Below, in pieces: positions 1 through 10,538 of a stretch of 64,000 nucleotides of DNA. The stretch's first letter is position 1; the number at the start of each line of letters is the position of its first letter. Source of the stretch: Hanleya hanleyi (taxonomy: Eukaryota; Mollusca; Polyplacophora; Lepidopleurida; Hanleyidae); assembly GCA_036873755.1 (NCBI GenBank), contig JAVTVY010017416.1, forward strand, positions 1-64,000. The letters are read 5' to 3'. Below the pieces are notes generated by a model that did no database searches, was not told the origin of the DNA, and saw only the letters and a list, made by a program, of their open reading frames with translations. Made by a program: the position numbers and the translations under genes.

Positions 1-1
1 C

Positions 2-688
2 GCCTTATTGGCCAGTGCAGAGGGAGACCCCCAGTACAACATCGTCATTGAAGATGCAGCCCTGTTTGTCCGTACGGTAGATTTGCAACAGGGTGTGTTG
101 CTGAGTCACATGCAAGCCTTAGCGAAAAAACCAGCCCAGTATCCCATCCGACGCGTACAGACCAAGGTGTTCTCTGTGCCAAAAGGTACGATGATGGCCA
201 ACAGAGAAAATTTATTTCTAGGGGATCTGCCTAAACGTCTTACCCTGGCGTGTGTGACCAACACCGGATTCAATGGAAATTGGCCTGAGAATCCATTCAA
301 ATTTGAACATTTCGACATCAACTTTGTGGCACTGCACGTGGCCGGTCATCAAATTCCAGCCCGACCATTACAACCGAACTTTACTAGCGGAAACTATGTG
401 CGGACCTACCTGAACCTATTTACAGCCACAGGACAAAACAACCAGGACGAAGGCAATACCATCAGTCGACAAGACTTTAGCCATGGGTACACATTGTTCG
501 CCTTTGACCTCACCTCCACCTTGGAACACGATCATCAACTGGCTTTGCTGAAGAAAGGAAACCTACGGTTGGAACTGCGTTTCGCCAAACCTCTAGACAG
601 CACCATTAACGTGATTTGCTACGCCGAGTTTGATAACATCATCAGCGTGGATGAGCAAAGAAACGTGCTGTGTGACTTCTCCAGCTAA
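2..688 (+). CDS. Capsid-like protein of a Polinton/Maverick element, 3' part
   Basis: The frame is open from the window edge to TAA at 686-688, giving the last ~228 codons; the true start lies upstream, so the TTG at position 8 should not be read as the start. I recognise it as the C-terminal half of the invertebrate 'F54H12.2-like' family. From its context I take that family to be the double-jelly-roll major capsid protein of Polinton-type elements; this role is inference. Visible hallmarks are YPIRRVQTKVFSVP near residue 46, ENLFLGDLPKRL near 67, a GNWPENPFKFEH segment, and AEFDNIISVD close to the C terminus. It has no frameshift or stop, unlike its neighbours. The protease start codon follows the stop after two bases, on the same strand, as expected for a compact virus-like gene block. 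Confidence 0.75.
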   Translation, partial: ALLASAEGDPQYNIVIEDAALFVRTVDLQQGVLLSHMQALAKKPAQYPIRRVQTKVFSVPKGTMMANRENLFLGDLPKRLTLACVTNTGFNGNWPENPFKFEHFDINFVALHVAGHQIPARPLQPNFTSGNYVRTYLNLFTATGQNNQDEGNTISRQDFSHGYTLFAFDLTSTLEHDHQLALLKKGNLRLELRFAKPLDSTINVICYAEFDNIISVDEQRNVLCDFSS

Positions 689-690
689 AC

Positions 691-1168
691 ATGGATACAG
701 AACAGCTGATGGACATACTCCAGCGAGATGCCAAGATCCCCTTTCGAGGTGTGTTTCCACGCAATGTGTTTCCCACCCACTCCACCCACTCCAGCAGCCT
801 ACATCCTAAATACAGACCCGAGGAGTCGACCCGGTGAACATTGGATAGCTGTGTACGTGGACACCCTAGGCCAAGGCGAATACTTTGATTCCTACGGACT
901 TGCACCCCTACATGCCGATTTGGTGAAATTCATGGACGTCTCTACTACAGAGTGGCGTTGGAATACGCAAAGATTACAAGGACTCTTGAGTAGTGTGTGC
1001 GGACAGTACTGTGTGTTTTATCTCACTCACCGGAGTAGAGGACATTCTATGCCAACCATTGTACATATGTTTGATGATTATTGTCAAGCCGAAGACCGTG
1101 ATGTCCTCGTCTATGACTGGACGGCCTCTCGTTTTAATGTGCATGCTCCATTTCTCTGGTTAACTTAA
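691..1168 (+). CDS. Adenain-like cysteine protease, frameshifted
   Basis: The protein resembles the adenovirus-type (C5/ULP1-like) protease that in Polintons is expected to mature capsid proteins. In the ORF that ends at 1168 (open from 728) the catalytic set is visible: His in GEHWIAVYVD, Asp in EYFDSYGL, an oxyanion-type Gln 7 residues before the nucleophile, and Cys in SSVCGQYCVF. The natural start is ATG at 691, two bases after the capsid-like stop; its frame gives a typical N-terminal MDTEQLMDIL but runs into a stop at about 838. The family-like reading moves from the 691 frame to the 728 frame within the short CCCACTCCA repeat at about 770-795. It is therefore a one-base indel, a sequencing error in a repetitive tract, or less likely a programmed shift. 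The active-site residues are intact. Confidence 0.8.
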
Positions 1169-1227
1169 AAATGTACTGCGCGCGCATCTTGTTTTATTAT
1201 TGTTATGACGTTGTTGTTCTGACGTTG

Positions 1228-1233
1228 AATAAA
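1228..1233 (+). terminator. Polyadenylation signal for the capsid/protease unit
   Basis: AATAAA lies 60 bp after the protease stop codon on the same strand. It sits just before the opposite-strand signal for PolB, so the two convergent transcription units end back to back. Confidence 0.55.
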
Positions 1234-1274
1234 TTGATGAAAAAACACAATGATGGGTTTTGACTTTCTCTCTT

Positions 1275-1280
1275 TTTATT
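1275..1280 (-). terminator. Polyadenylation signal for PolB
   Basis: AATAAA on the minus strand, about 220 bp beyond the PolB stop. The tRNA-like gene at 1383-1461 falls between the stop and this signal, i.e. inside the predicted PolB 3' UTR. Confidence 0.5.
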
Positions 1281-1370
1281 TAAGTCAACAAGCAAGGATT
1301 AGACTATACAAATAGAATACAGGGTACAAAATAGTAGGGTATGTACACATAGAATAGTAGTGGTATATAC

Positions 1371-1378
1371 AAAAAAAA
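1371..1378 (-). terminator. Pol III T8 terminator after the tRNA-like gene
   Basis: A run of eight T on the minus strand begins 4 nt after the discriminator base of the tRNA-like gene. This is a standard RNA polymerase III stop and supports real transcription of that gene. Confidence 0.7.
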
Positions 1379-1382
1379 GTTC

Positions 1383-1461
1383 TGCCAGGAGTAGGATTCG
1401 AACCCACGACAGCAATTGCTGACCAGCACTTACTACCGGCGGACCACTCGGCCATCCTGAC
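1383..1461 (-). tRNA. tRNA-Leu-like gene (anticodon UAA) inside the element
   Basis: The minus strand folds as a class II tRNA. The acceptor arms are GTCAGGA and TCCTGGC (six Watson-Crick pairs and one T-G) and the discriminator is A73, typical of leucine. The internal promoter is present: A box TGGCCGAGTGG and B box GGTTCGAATCC. The long variable arm CAGCAATTGCTG is a perfect palindrome. The anticodon stem CCGGT/GCTGG encloses the loop AGTAAGT, which places TAA at positions 34-36. Oddities: position 33 is G instead of the near-universal T, and the D loop is about three bases shorter than a standard tRNA-Leu, leaving a weak D stem. It may be an element-encoded tRNA or a decaying copy of a host tRNA-Leu. 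A T8 terminator follows. It lies in the 3' UTR of PolB, same strand. Confidence 0.75.
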
Positions 1462-1498
1462 TTTTACATTTGTGTATCCACAGTTAGTGTTCGACATT

Positions 1499-4400
1499 TT
1501 ACAAGTCCAAGTATGTAGTGCTCACACCGTCGGCCAATACTTTTCGTTTGGGATAAAAGAAAGTAAAGGCATCTCGTTGCTGGATATAGGTGCGCATCTG
1601 GTGGTCGACGACCCGGAATCCTCGGTTAGTGCCACTCGCACTGGCCTGGCTTTGCAATACACCCAGGTAGAGAGCTTTGTCTATGTTGGGATCGCGCCGG
1701 CTCTCTCCTTTGCAGCTAAACTTATCCTCTCCACCGTCTCCTCCGTAACAGTAGTAGGTCTTAGAGGAGAGAGCAATCATAGCATCTCCGCTCCACTCCA
1801 GCTTGAAGAGCCCGGGTGTCCGCTTATCGTAGGTGTAGTGATCGCGTCGGGGTAGCCACTGGTCCCGTTCCGCTTCATACTGATCCCTTAGCTCGGGTTT
1901 GACGAGTGACTCCCAGTCCGGGTGGGAAACGGCCATGTAGGCCGAATCTGTGTCCATTTCCATGAGTTGCCAGTCTGATGCATTAAAATATACACCCATA
2001 AAATCATAGATGAATTCCAGCATCCTCAGCTTGGCCACCTGATAGACCATACATCCAATCTGCAGGGGTAAATTATATCGAATAGTCTTCTTGGCTGAAG
2101 TGACTTCATAGGTGTCGTCATCGATCACCTCCACGGATCGAAACAGAGGAGAATTCACTCTTTTGCGGGCTTGGATAGTAGTACAAATGTTCACGTTGAC
2201 GTGCTTATCCTGGTTCGTTACTGTTTTTCCGTAATAACCATTGCCAGTGAGTTTCCAAGATTCAGCGATGATGGCCTGACTCGGGTATTCATCACCTTGA
2301 CGACGGGCCTTCGTCACGAGGTCCGCATTCTCGGCAAAACAAGCCTCAGGTACGTACTGGATTACCTGATAGATTTGAGTAATTTCCAAACCGTGGTTCA
2401 TGTACCACTGCAGTAAGGGCGTGCCCAGCAAGATTTTCTCGGCCCACATACTTCCAATCAACATGTGGCGAGGTTTAGGCAAACACTCGTGTTGCTCCGC
2501 ATAGGCGCCCATGGTCTCTCCAATGTCAGCCCGACCCACCAGCGTATTCTTGAAGATAGGCGGACACTGGGCGAAGAGGGGCTTGAGAGTGTCGGGAACA
2601 TGCAAATCACATTCTACAAAGCCGTAGAGCTGCCCCGAACGAATGGCGTCCAACATCTGGGGCAGACTCAGCAGTCGCCGACGACTCAAGGGGTACTCAC
2701 GTTCTTTTAGGAACCGTTGTAAATGGGGCAGGGCCTTACACATGGTGTGAAATTCACACTCCCACATCTCAATGAGATGGAAGCCTCGCTCTTTCACGTA
2801 ATCCCCGTTGGCCACTACTTCTTCCCGTAATTCTTGTGCCGATTTTCCACGGCGCTCATTGAAGCGTCCCGCGCTGAAATGACATTCGTGACCGTGCCAG
2901 TAACAGCCATAAAACTGGAAAACGGTCGGTGTTCCTTGGACAAGGGCAAACCCATCGACGGGGAGTCGGCGATCTCCTATCCGCTTCTCTGTGGCGTTGG
3001 TCTGGTGACGAATATAAATCGCCCGTCGATAGGCTTCCCAGTCCAACCACTGGTCGGCAAGATGTTTGTACGGTGTCCGTTGCGGTGTAAAATGCCGTCC
3101 TTCTGCACACCAACGCGTATAATGACCGCTGGGCATGGGTTGGGCGAGCGACCACAAGTACAAGGCATTCGCGTCAAACCCAATGATTTTGGCACACGGT
3201 TTCCCACTGGGGAGAGTCGTCACATCCTTCTCATGGTAGCGGTGAAAAATAAGGCTAGGGCCCCCACAATGTTCCGCTTCAAACAATCGTGCATGTCTGC
3301 ATCTTTTTGTTGTATGAGTGAAAAGTACGTAGGACACTCTTGAAACAGATGGCGAAGCGCCAGACCGGGTAAACTTAAGCACTCCTTGAATATGTCCACA
3401 TGCATTTGGCGAAGAAAGAGTTGCACCATTTTCTCGGCCGCTTCGAGAAAGGGAACCACATCTAGGTTGTTATACCACACCAGGAAATCTCGCAACGTCT
3501 TCATGCTGTGACGGTTCCACACTTGTTGCAGTTCGATGTAGGTGGCCTCCGGCAGAGCTTCCCCTTTCAGGTCATTGTAAAACGCTTCCCGGGGTGGCAA
3601 CTGGGTGTCTTCTAAGCGGTCCAGGCTCGTCATATAGGTGTAAGGAAAGTAACCTTTCGTTTGGGCACAATTATAGGCCTTGACCCACTGGTCATAGCTA
3701 CAATTAGGAGCCAAGTAATTCCTTACATCGAGAAAATGCAGTGATGTGGTAGTGAGAGCCATATGGTTATTAACCTTCTTGATCACCGACTTGAGGGTAT
3801 CGGACTGCGCCAAGTAAGGGTAGAGAAATTCCTTCACCATGTTCAAGTCGTATCGCCCCGAATTGAAGCCGAGCACCGGTAACTGACCTAAATATTGAAG
3901 GAACCGTAACTTCAATTTGGACGCATAGGGTTTCGGTAAAGGGACATCCTGCGACTGCAGAGGCTGCGACTGGGATTCCGGCTCCGACTCGGACTCGGAC
4001 TCTTCATCATCGCTGAACGCTACACCAGGTTCAGGAATGCGATCGTCCAGCTGGGCCAGTACGTCCTCGAACTTGGCCACCAACAATTCCGTACTGGCCG
4101 CACTGACTTTCTCTAAATACTCCATCATACGGGTGATCAACTCATGGGATTCCCCCGTGGACACGAAACACACCGGAGCAGCGTCATAGCCAGGTACGTT
4201 GGATGAAATGCTGACACTCAGAGGAATATGGCGCTGCGTCCACTGCGTTTTCGCCGAAAACAGGTCCATGGGCTCTAACAGGGCCTCAAAATCATAGCAT
4301 GCCCGGAAGGGAAAATAATGGTCCTCCTCCGGTATCATCACACCCTCATCGGCCAGTTCCTGGAAAATAGTAGGTGCATTATGATACACTCCACCCGGAT

Positions 4401-5409
4401 AGACTCGCTTGACACTGTTGTCACAGGTTTTCTCGTGGCGATGTAAGTTGTAAGACTTTTTAAACACACGATGGCATTGGGCACAACTGAAAGACTGAGC
4501 GTACTGGCTCATATTGTAAATGAGGGAAAAATGACTCACGCCATTGTCATCGAACACATTGACTTTCATCGTAGCAGCATACCGTTCTGTTGATCGCCGA
4601 ACCAATTCAGCCACAAAGGTATCCTCCTCCTCGCATCGTAATCGATACACAAAGATATTAATATCGAACAGTCTTTCCACGTCATCCAAATTCTTAAAGG
4701 GAACTCCACGGAAGTGCCGCTTATCCATGTCTTGCTGCTCTAAATACTCCTCCCAATAGCCATCGGCCACTGTGTCACAAGCGTGAGGGTTACACTCGTC
4801 CAGATGCACGGCCAAACATCGAAACAGACATTTCCGGTCTTTGTAGGGCCCCTTAGCCCCTACTGTTAATCCATTCAGGCCTTTTCGATGAAACAACCAC
4901 GGGGGAAGTTGTACAGGAGCACCGATCGGGTGATCTCGCATTTTCGTGACGAAAAATGTAACGTTAGTCACCATTTCCACAAGCCATTGGGTATTGGGGC
5001 GTTGCAACTGGGCCCATTCCAATGGATCCAACGTAGTCAATTGGTCGATGAGTGGCTCGAGAGAAATGGCATCCGTCACCGTGAACGGCTGATCAAACAC
5101 ATAGGTATTATTGCTGGGATAGAAATACCGCAGTTGGTCCGTCTCCTTGTGCCGTAAGATATACCCAAATGTCATATTCAACTTATAGGCCGTCACCTGA
5201 TCTTTGAAAATGTTCTCGGCATATGTAGTGAGATACGTGAGGTCCTCCAACCGAAAATTGTACAAGTCCAAAAGACGACGGTCACGGTGAAAACAATGGC
5301 GTATGGTAGCCCAGTGTCGTTGATAAATGACCCTCACACGCTCGTCTTCAGGCAAGACTTCAACCGGAGGTGCTGCTGGGTCCAAGGGAAAATCTTCTTC
5401 ACGTCTCAT
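1499..5409 (-). CDS. Protein-primed family B DNA polymerase (Polinton PolB), one frameshift
   Basis: This is the replicative polymerase of a Polinton/adintovirus-type element, about 1,290 codons over two overlapping frames. I take the ATG at 5407-5409 as the start; the frame is open a little further 5' but without a Met. Numbering from 5439: an N-terminal domain (38-173); an OTU-like signature with DRKCLFRCL (Cys204) and SHFSLI (His303); a C2HC finger (Cys319, Cys322, His335, Cys339); Exo I DFE (383-385); an acidic Ser/Glu linker (~476-496); Exo II NSGRYD (526-531); Exo III Tyr656/Asp660. The second frame (1499-3382) holds motif A FDANALYLW, the YWHGHEC element of protein-primed members, motif B KLTGNGYYGK and motif C DTDS. 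The frames cross at a run of five C (3261-3265), one base short of continuity. No other break is seen. Confidence 0.9.
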
Positions 5410-5439
5410 GCTTTTCGTCTCATACAAGCGGATAGGCAA

Positions 5440-5480
5440 GCAGGCAAACAGGCAGGGAGGCAGGCAGGCAGGTCAGGTAA
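5440..5480. repeat. GGCA/CAGG microsatellite
   Basis: A short imperfect tandem run of GGCA/CAGG units between the PolB start codon and its TATA box, within the presumed 5' leader. Confidence 0.6.
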
Positions 5481-5520
5481 GTGCAATTGAAATACACCCC
5501 TTTCCCTAAAAAATCGACTG

Positions 5521-5528
5521 CTTTTATA
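5521..5528 (-). promoter_or_regulatory. TATA box of PolB
   Basis: TATAAAAG on the minus strand, about 112 bp upstream of the chosen PolB ATG and 10 bp downstream (in PolB orientation) of the innermost hairpin arm. Position and sequence suit a Pol II core promoter; a TSS has not been observed. Confidence 0.55.
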
Positions 5529-5537
5529 CGTTTTCCG

Positions 5538-5934
5538 GTGAGTGGGATGGGTTCAAAATGGCGGCACCTTATTTTACACACACAACACCATAAGCCGCCA
5601 TTTTGAACCCACCCCACTCACATCCCAGGTCAATCAGTGCACGGGTGAGTGGGGTGGGTTCAAAATGGCGGACTTTAAGTTGTCTGGAGAAAATAGGGTG
5701 CCGCCATTTTGAACCCACCCCACTCACATATCACTCACTGACCCCGGTGAGTGGGGTGGGTTCAAAATGGCGGCACCTTATTTTACACACACAACACCAT
5801 AAGCCGCCATTTTAAACCCACCCCACTCACCCAGGTCAATCAGTGCACGAGGTGAGTGGGGTGGGTTCAAAATGGCGGACTTTAAGCGGTCGGGAGAAAA
5901 TAGTGTGCCGCCATTTTGAACCCACCCCACTCAC
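5538..5934. repeat. Array of four hairpins, each arm bearing a YY1-like site
   Basis: Four inverted repeats with 27-bp arms: A 5538-5564/5595-5621, B 5645-5671/5701-5727, C 5747-5773/5804-5830, D 5852-5878/5908-5934. The arms read GTGAGTGGGGTGGGTT then CAAAATGGCGG and its complement, with only one or two mismatches. Loops of A and C are nearly the same, as are those of B and D, so the array is a tandem duplication of a two-hairpin unit with a period of 207-209 bp. Each arm ends in AAAATGGCGG, the core of the known YY1 consensus, giving eight copies. The array lies immediately upstream of the PolB TATA box. Possible roles are enhancer/promoter, replication origin or hairpin RNA; none is shown. 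Confidence 0.9.
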
Positions 5935-8055
5935 ATTAGGCCACGCCCCCTCATCACGCATGTGCACAACCACACTTTCACACTCCTCAAAAGTTCTGCG
6001 CATGCGCAGTGAGACACTATTTGAATGAAAGACTCCTTGTATACTACTGGTATCAGATACAAATATTTTAACGCGATGATATAATAGTCCTACGAAGTCA
6101 TCTGATGGAAAATGATGAATTATGTGACCGCCAGATAGAAGAGACGTATTAATAGAATGCAAGTTCTCATTCGGAACAAATATCTGTGAGGCCCGATTCC
6201 GACTAAGTGCTCCATTCTCTACCAAAACGCCCATCCAAACGCTCATGTTCTACTATCCCGTGAAAGCTTAAAAATGACACACCACACAGGCCATTTGATC
6301 ACGGATGGCTCACCTACACTGGTTCTACACCCCAAAATATCCACCCCAGGCCTTTATGCCCAGTGCGCATTCGCGTGACGGTACTGGCGAGAAAATCCGA
6401 CAAAAAAACGGAAATTGGATTCAATTTGACCATTTTTTCATTTCAATTTTCTGTGACCTATCAGGGCTCTGCCTTAAAATAGTGGTTTGATCATGCTCTT
6501 TCACATTTAAGTGATTTGGGTTTAAGATTTTACGACAATTGGTGGTCAAATGGTTTATTTCTTGCCGAATAGAAGAATCTCTGGAGAGCACTCTCATCGA
6601 CATACAATAATTTCTCTCTTATATGTGACTACTTCATTCTGGAACTTGAATATCATATCAATGGTATACGATAATTTCTCCCTGATCTCTGATAACTGCC
6701 GTACTCAACTTTATTATCGTCTCTCTGTGGTACAATAATTTCTCTCTCATATATGAGAACTTCCTTCCCGAACGTCATCAACGGAAATAACTTCATAACC
6801 GGGCTATTTCTAAAAAGGGAATTCCCACCAAAAGAGGAGTAGAATCGACGTTCATGTACTAAAAATAGATCGTCTATGAACAGGGAAATTCCCAGGGTTG
6901 CTCTGGGGTTGCTGGACCTCAGGCTGGCTTAGACAGGTTTGAACTGCTTTCAACCGGTTGTACTACAAATAAATCTCTAGCTTCTGTGCTGTAAGAAACA
7001 AGCATTCTGATGGTTTCAGCGGACACTCTGCGTCAACCACTGTGTTCACATGGTTCACTTACTCGAAGTACACGTCTACATTACGATTTGATGAGGCACC
7101 ACCAGAAGATTTTGCATTAAGATACTGATGCAGCGACTGTTGACACTGAGAGTGTAGGGGGAGTGTCCTGTCCTGTCTGTCTGTGAGTTCAAAGATTTGA
7201 TGATTCCGCCTGTGATCAACCACCCACACAAATCCACACCGAATAATACATAAATGCCCTGTCACTAATACTCCCCGGTGGAACATGTTCATGATGACGT
7301 CTCCTGTAAAACCGGACAGCATCCAAGTCTTCACCACGAGGTGACTTCCGGTAAAAACCACCCCAGTTGTATTCTGCGCCAAGATACCTTCAATTGTACA
7401 TACCACACAACATAGCTGGAGCAAGTACGGCAGAAGGTATCGACAAAAACTCTCGCAAAAGGTTTCTAACGTCTGCGCATGCACACCAAGTAACCAGACG
7501 GGACATGGCCCTAACAACTCCCAGACTTATTCTACTCAAAGTGAGATCCACTTAGACCCCAAGTACATCATATTCAGACTACGTGTGGCCCACATCTCGG
7601 CAAAATTCCCACAAGACTTCCCCTTCTCTACCACTTCTTCTACCACTTCTCCTTCGCTGCACCTGCCTGACGTCACAGCCACGCCATAGTCTGGACACTC
7701 TATGACTCTACACAACGCGAGCGTTCCAAATAACCCTCATATTGGACCTAGTATGAAAGGATGAAAGGCCACACCAAAGGGCACAACCCACACAAAAGCA
7801 CCCACTCCAACCCGAACTGTATTTTTTTCTACAACTGAGGTCACATTCACGTGGCCTATATTGGAGGTCATAACTCACAGATACGTAACCATGTCAACCC
7901 GAACATGATGATGTCATAGATGACGCCAGTCACTTCTTCTATGGATATACTCCATGGTTCACCCAAAGGTCCACATGCAACTAGATGCTCCCAGAGGCCA
8001 GTGTTTCGGGGACGTTAAGTGCAGTCCCTAGTGTGCATCCGTAACATTCGGATAA
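5935..8055. other. Non-coding stretch beyond the Polinton hairpins
   Basis: No ORF looks real. The first 100 bp carry TGCGCATGCGCAGT, a motif that recurs in the repeats near 55.46, 55.64, 61.94 and 62.12 kb. At 6950-7090 there is a weak match to the direct repeats at 47.28 and 49.12 kb, around a 'tcagcggacac...gtcaaccac' core. I found no clear element terminus here. Confidence 0.4.
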
Positions 8056-8059
8056 TGTC

Positions 8060-8930
8060 CATTCTCTACTTCTACTCCTCCACTGCTCATGCGCCCCGCG
8101 ACATCACTGGTGCTCGTGAATAGCACCCGTCCTTGTGTACATGCCGCGAGCTTCAAGACACTCTGCACGACCCATTTGAACCACGTAGGACTCCTAAATG
8201 GCTCAAAACATGTTCATGCTTACCCAAAAATATATTACACATGGAGCACACATGCGAACAGTGATGTAATTTGTGGTAAAAACCACTTCAGTCTTAGGTA
8301 AAGAGACCTGCACAGCCTATTTAAAGCCAGGATGATGCAAAATACGCCCGAGCACCCCCAAAATGCCCTGTCGCTACTACTCCTCGACTGCGCACGTGCA
8401 CCATGACTTCAGCAGTCCACACGCACATAACCCCAACCTAGTACTACAGAGAACGAGCGTCAAGATCAAGAGAAGAACACATTGCATGACCCATTGGGAA
8501 CAACAATGGTCCATCTATTGTCCAAACACGCTATCACCACCGGTAAAACCATACCAATCGTAATCTACACCACGAGAGCTCCCCACCCTGCACGACGAGG
8601 TATGACCCCAGATCACCAGAACATGTCTCTACACACACCCAAAATGAGTCTCTGCTACTCCGACTGTGCATATCACGTCCTTTAAAAATCATGCTAATTG
8701 TAGTATACACCAGGAAAGCTCCTTACTCAACATGGCCGATTTCGCCTACATATCATATGGCCCCTCGGTCACCCTAACACACCCATTTTCAGTAAAAAAT
8801 GTCATCTTTCTGTACTACTCAACAGCGCATGTGCACCATAACTATACTACTACAGGTAGCAACATGCCAATCATAGTATACACCACGAGAGATTCAAGAC
8901 CCGACCCATTTGTCGTGTCCGTTTTTCCAC
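8060..8930. repeat. Degenerate tandem repeat, ~280-300 bp period
   Basis: Two phrases recur in order about four times: 'ctactcctcgactgcgcatg'-like segments at ~8066, 8374, 8652 and 8811, and 'cacgagagctcaagac'-like segments at ~8147, 8452, 8571 and 8881. They look like decayed relatives of the CRE-containing arrays in the large inverted repeat (55.5-56.3 and 61.3-62.1 kb), which use the same order of phrases. Confidence 0.4.
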
Positions 8931-9429
8931 ATTTTTAGCACTGTAAGGTCTCTACCCGTGATCCCATAATGCACCTCCGGGAATGCGTATGCGTCGTGAC
9001 TCGGAAGGCACTTGACTGGAAGTGACCTCGAACGTGAAGTGACATCATCCCTCACCCACAAAACCATAACAGATTTATGGTTTTACTACTACTGATGCTG
9101 TTTTTCCAGCGAATTTCATATTGAAGTTGTCTATCTTCTTAACTGGCACGATTCTGTACATATTGACATGTATAATTATTCCCTAGTTTTTGCTCTTTGG
9201 AGAACATCCCAGATTTGTATGGATTTAATCCGCTCCACACTGATATTAATAAAACAAGTAACAAATGACTACATGGTAGTCAAAACCTGTGACTGTGGCA
9301 GTAACACAGTGAAAGATATATCAGCGGAGGCATATGAACACAAAATCATGCACTTTAGAAACGAAAAGATGTTGTTATAGGCTGCTGGATTTTAGGATTA
9401 TCATACTCAAAAATGTATTAGCTCATAAT

Positions 9430-10110
9430 ACATATTGATGCAAGATCCACATGAGCTGTACTAATATTTGTTGCAGAGATACTAAAAATAATGAAAAATG
9501 AATCATCCATCTGAAAGTCTTTCCATCGCATAACTATACATACACCCACAGTATTATCAATGTCGCGACAATATAAATCGGGGATTTTCAAATAGTTAGG
9601 ACTGCGGTTTTTCGCAAATGGAGCGTTTTCGATTACTTAGGGAACAATGTCACGTGACCTGGCGAGAAATGCTCGTTTTTGAATTTACTTAGGGTCGCGA
9701 ATACTTAGGGAACTTACCGTAATAATTGACTACCATAGCCTAATGTTATACCATTAGACATGCTACAGATGTACCATATTTGTTGTAGAGATATAGCCAT
9801 AATAAGGAAAAATGGACCTATCATAATTCACTGATCTATAATCTGAGAAGTGACATGACCTAACGCAAGTTTCCATGCGTTTACCTATATTTATTGCAAT
9901 GATATTGCTAAAATAATGAAAACTACAAGCAGCAAAATCAGTCGTCATACCCAGTCATCATTTAATGCAAGTTCCATACCAGTATCTATATTCGTTTCAG
10001 AGATTAGTCAAATAAATGGTAAACTGGACTCACTCCAACAGTATAATGTTAGATTAGAATTTTTAGAAGAGAGTTTCATACATCTATATTTGTTGTAACC
10101 ATAGCGTTTC
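9430..10110. repeat. Degenerate ~110-bp repeats
   Basis: Segments like 'atatttgttgcagagatat' followed by 'aataatgaaaa' recur near 9465, 9778, 9888, 9990 and 10085. The remaining sequence from 8931 to 10400 holds no gene that I can support. Confidence 0.35.
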
Positions 10111-10400
10111 CATGGTAACAGATGCGGCTATTGCTGTACAGATCATGCACTTCCGATGAGGTGATTTGAGAGACCAATTCAGTTTGATGGTCTTTAGTTT
10201 TTATTGGAAAATCCATGATGACCGTCAAGTGGTTCATCAAATAAGAAAATTGTATTTGCTTCAAGACCTACACGCCATAGGGTGTATTGCTGGGAAAATA
10301 CGAAGTGATCAGTCAACATTGAATTTCAGTAGAAATTGTCATCTGGGAGCCTTTCCATGCCAAGGGAAGTAACTTTCGTCTTCCAAACCACGATATTATA

Positions 10401-10538
10401 CACTTATTAATTTGTGACGGAGTCAATACCATGAAACCTGGACCCAAGGCCAGACTTGGTCAAGCTGAACTGACCGAGGCCGCAGATGACCAAGGGTGCA
10501 GGTTTCATGGTATTGACTCCGTCACAAGTTAATAAGTG
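10401..10538. mobile_element. Foldback hairpin element with 40-bp arms
   Basis: Arms 10401-10440 and 10499-10538 are inverted copies with a single mismatch, beginning CACTTATTAA and ending AATACCATGAAACCTG. The loop is 58 bp. No convincing target-site duplication flanks it. It resembles a small foldback MITE. Confidence 0.7.

Noticed and set aside
1499..5409. Programmed -1/+1 frameshift as the default explanation for PolB
   Set aside because: No clear slippery heptamer or pseudoknot could be recognised next to the C5 run; a homopolymer error or mutation is simpler.
5603..6246. Short ORFs containing GVGSKWR repeats around the hairpin array
   Set aside because: They are translations of the inverted-repeat arms in both directions.
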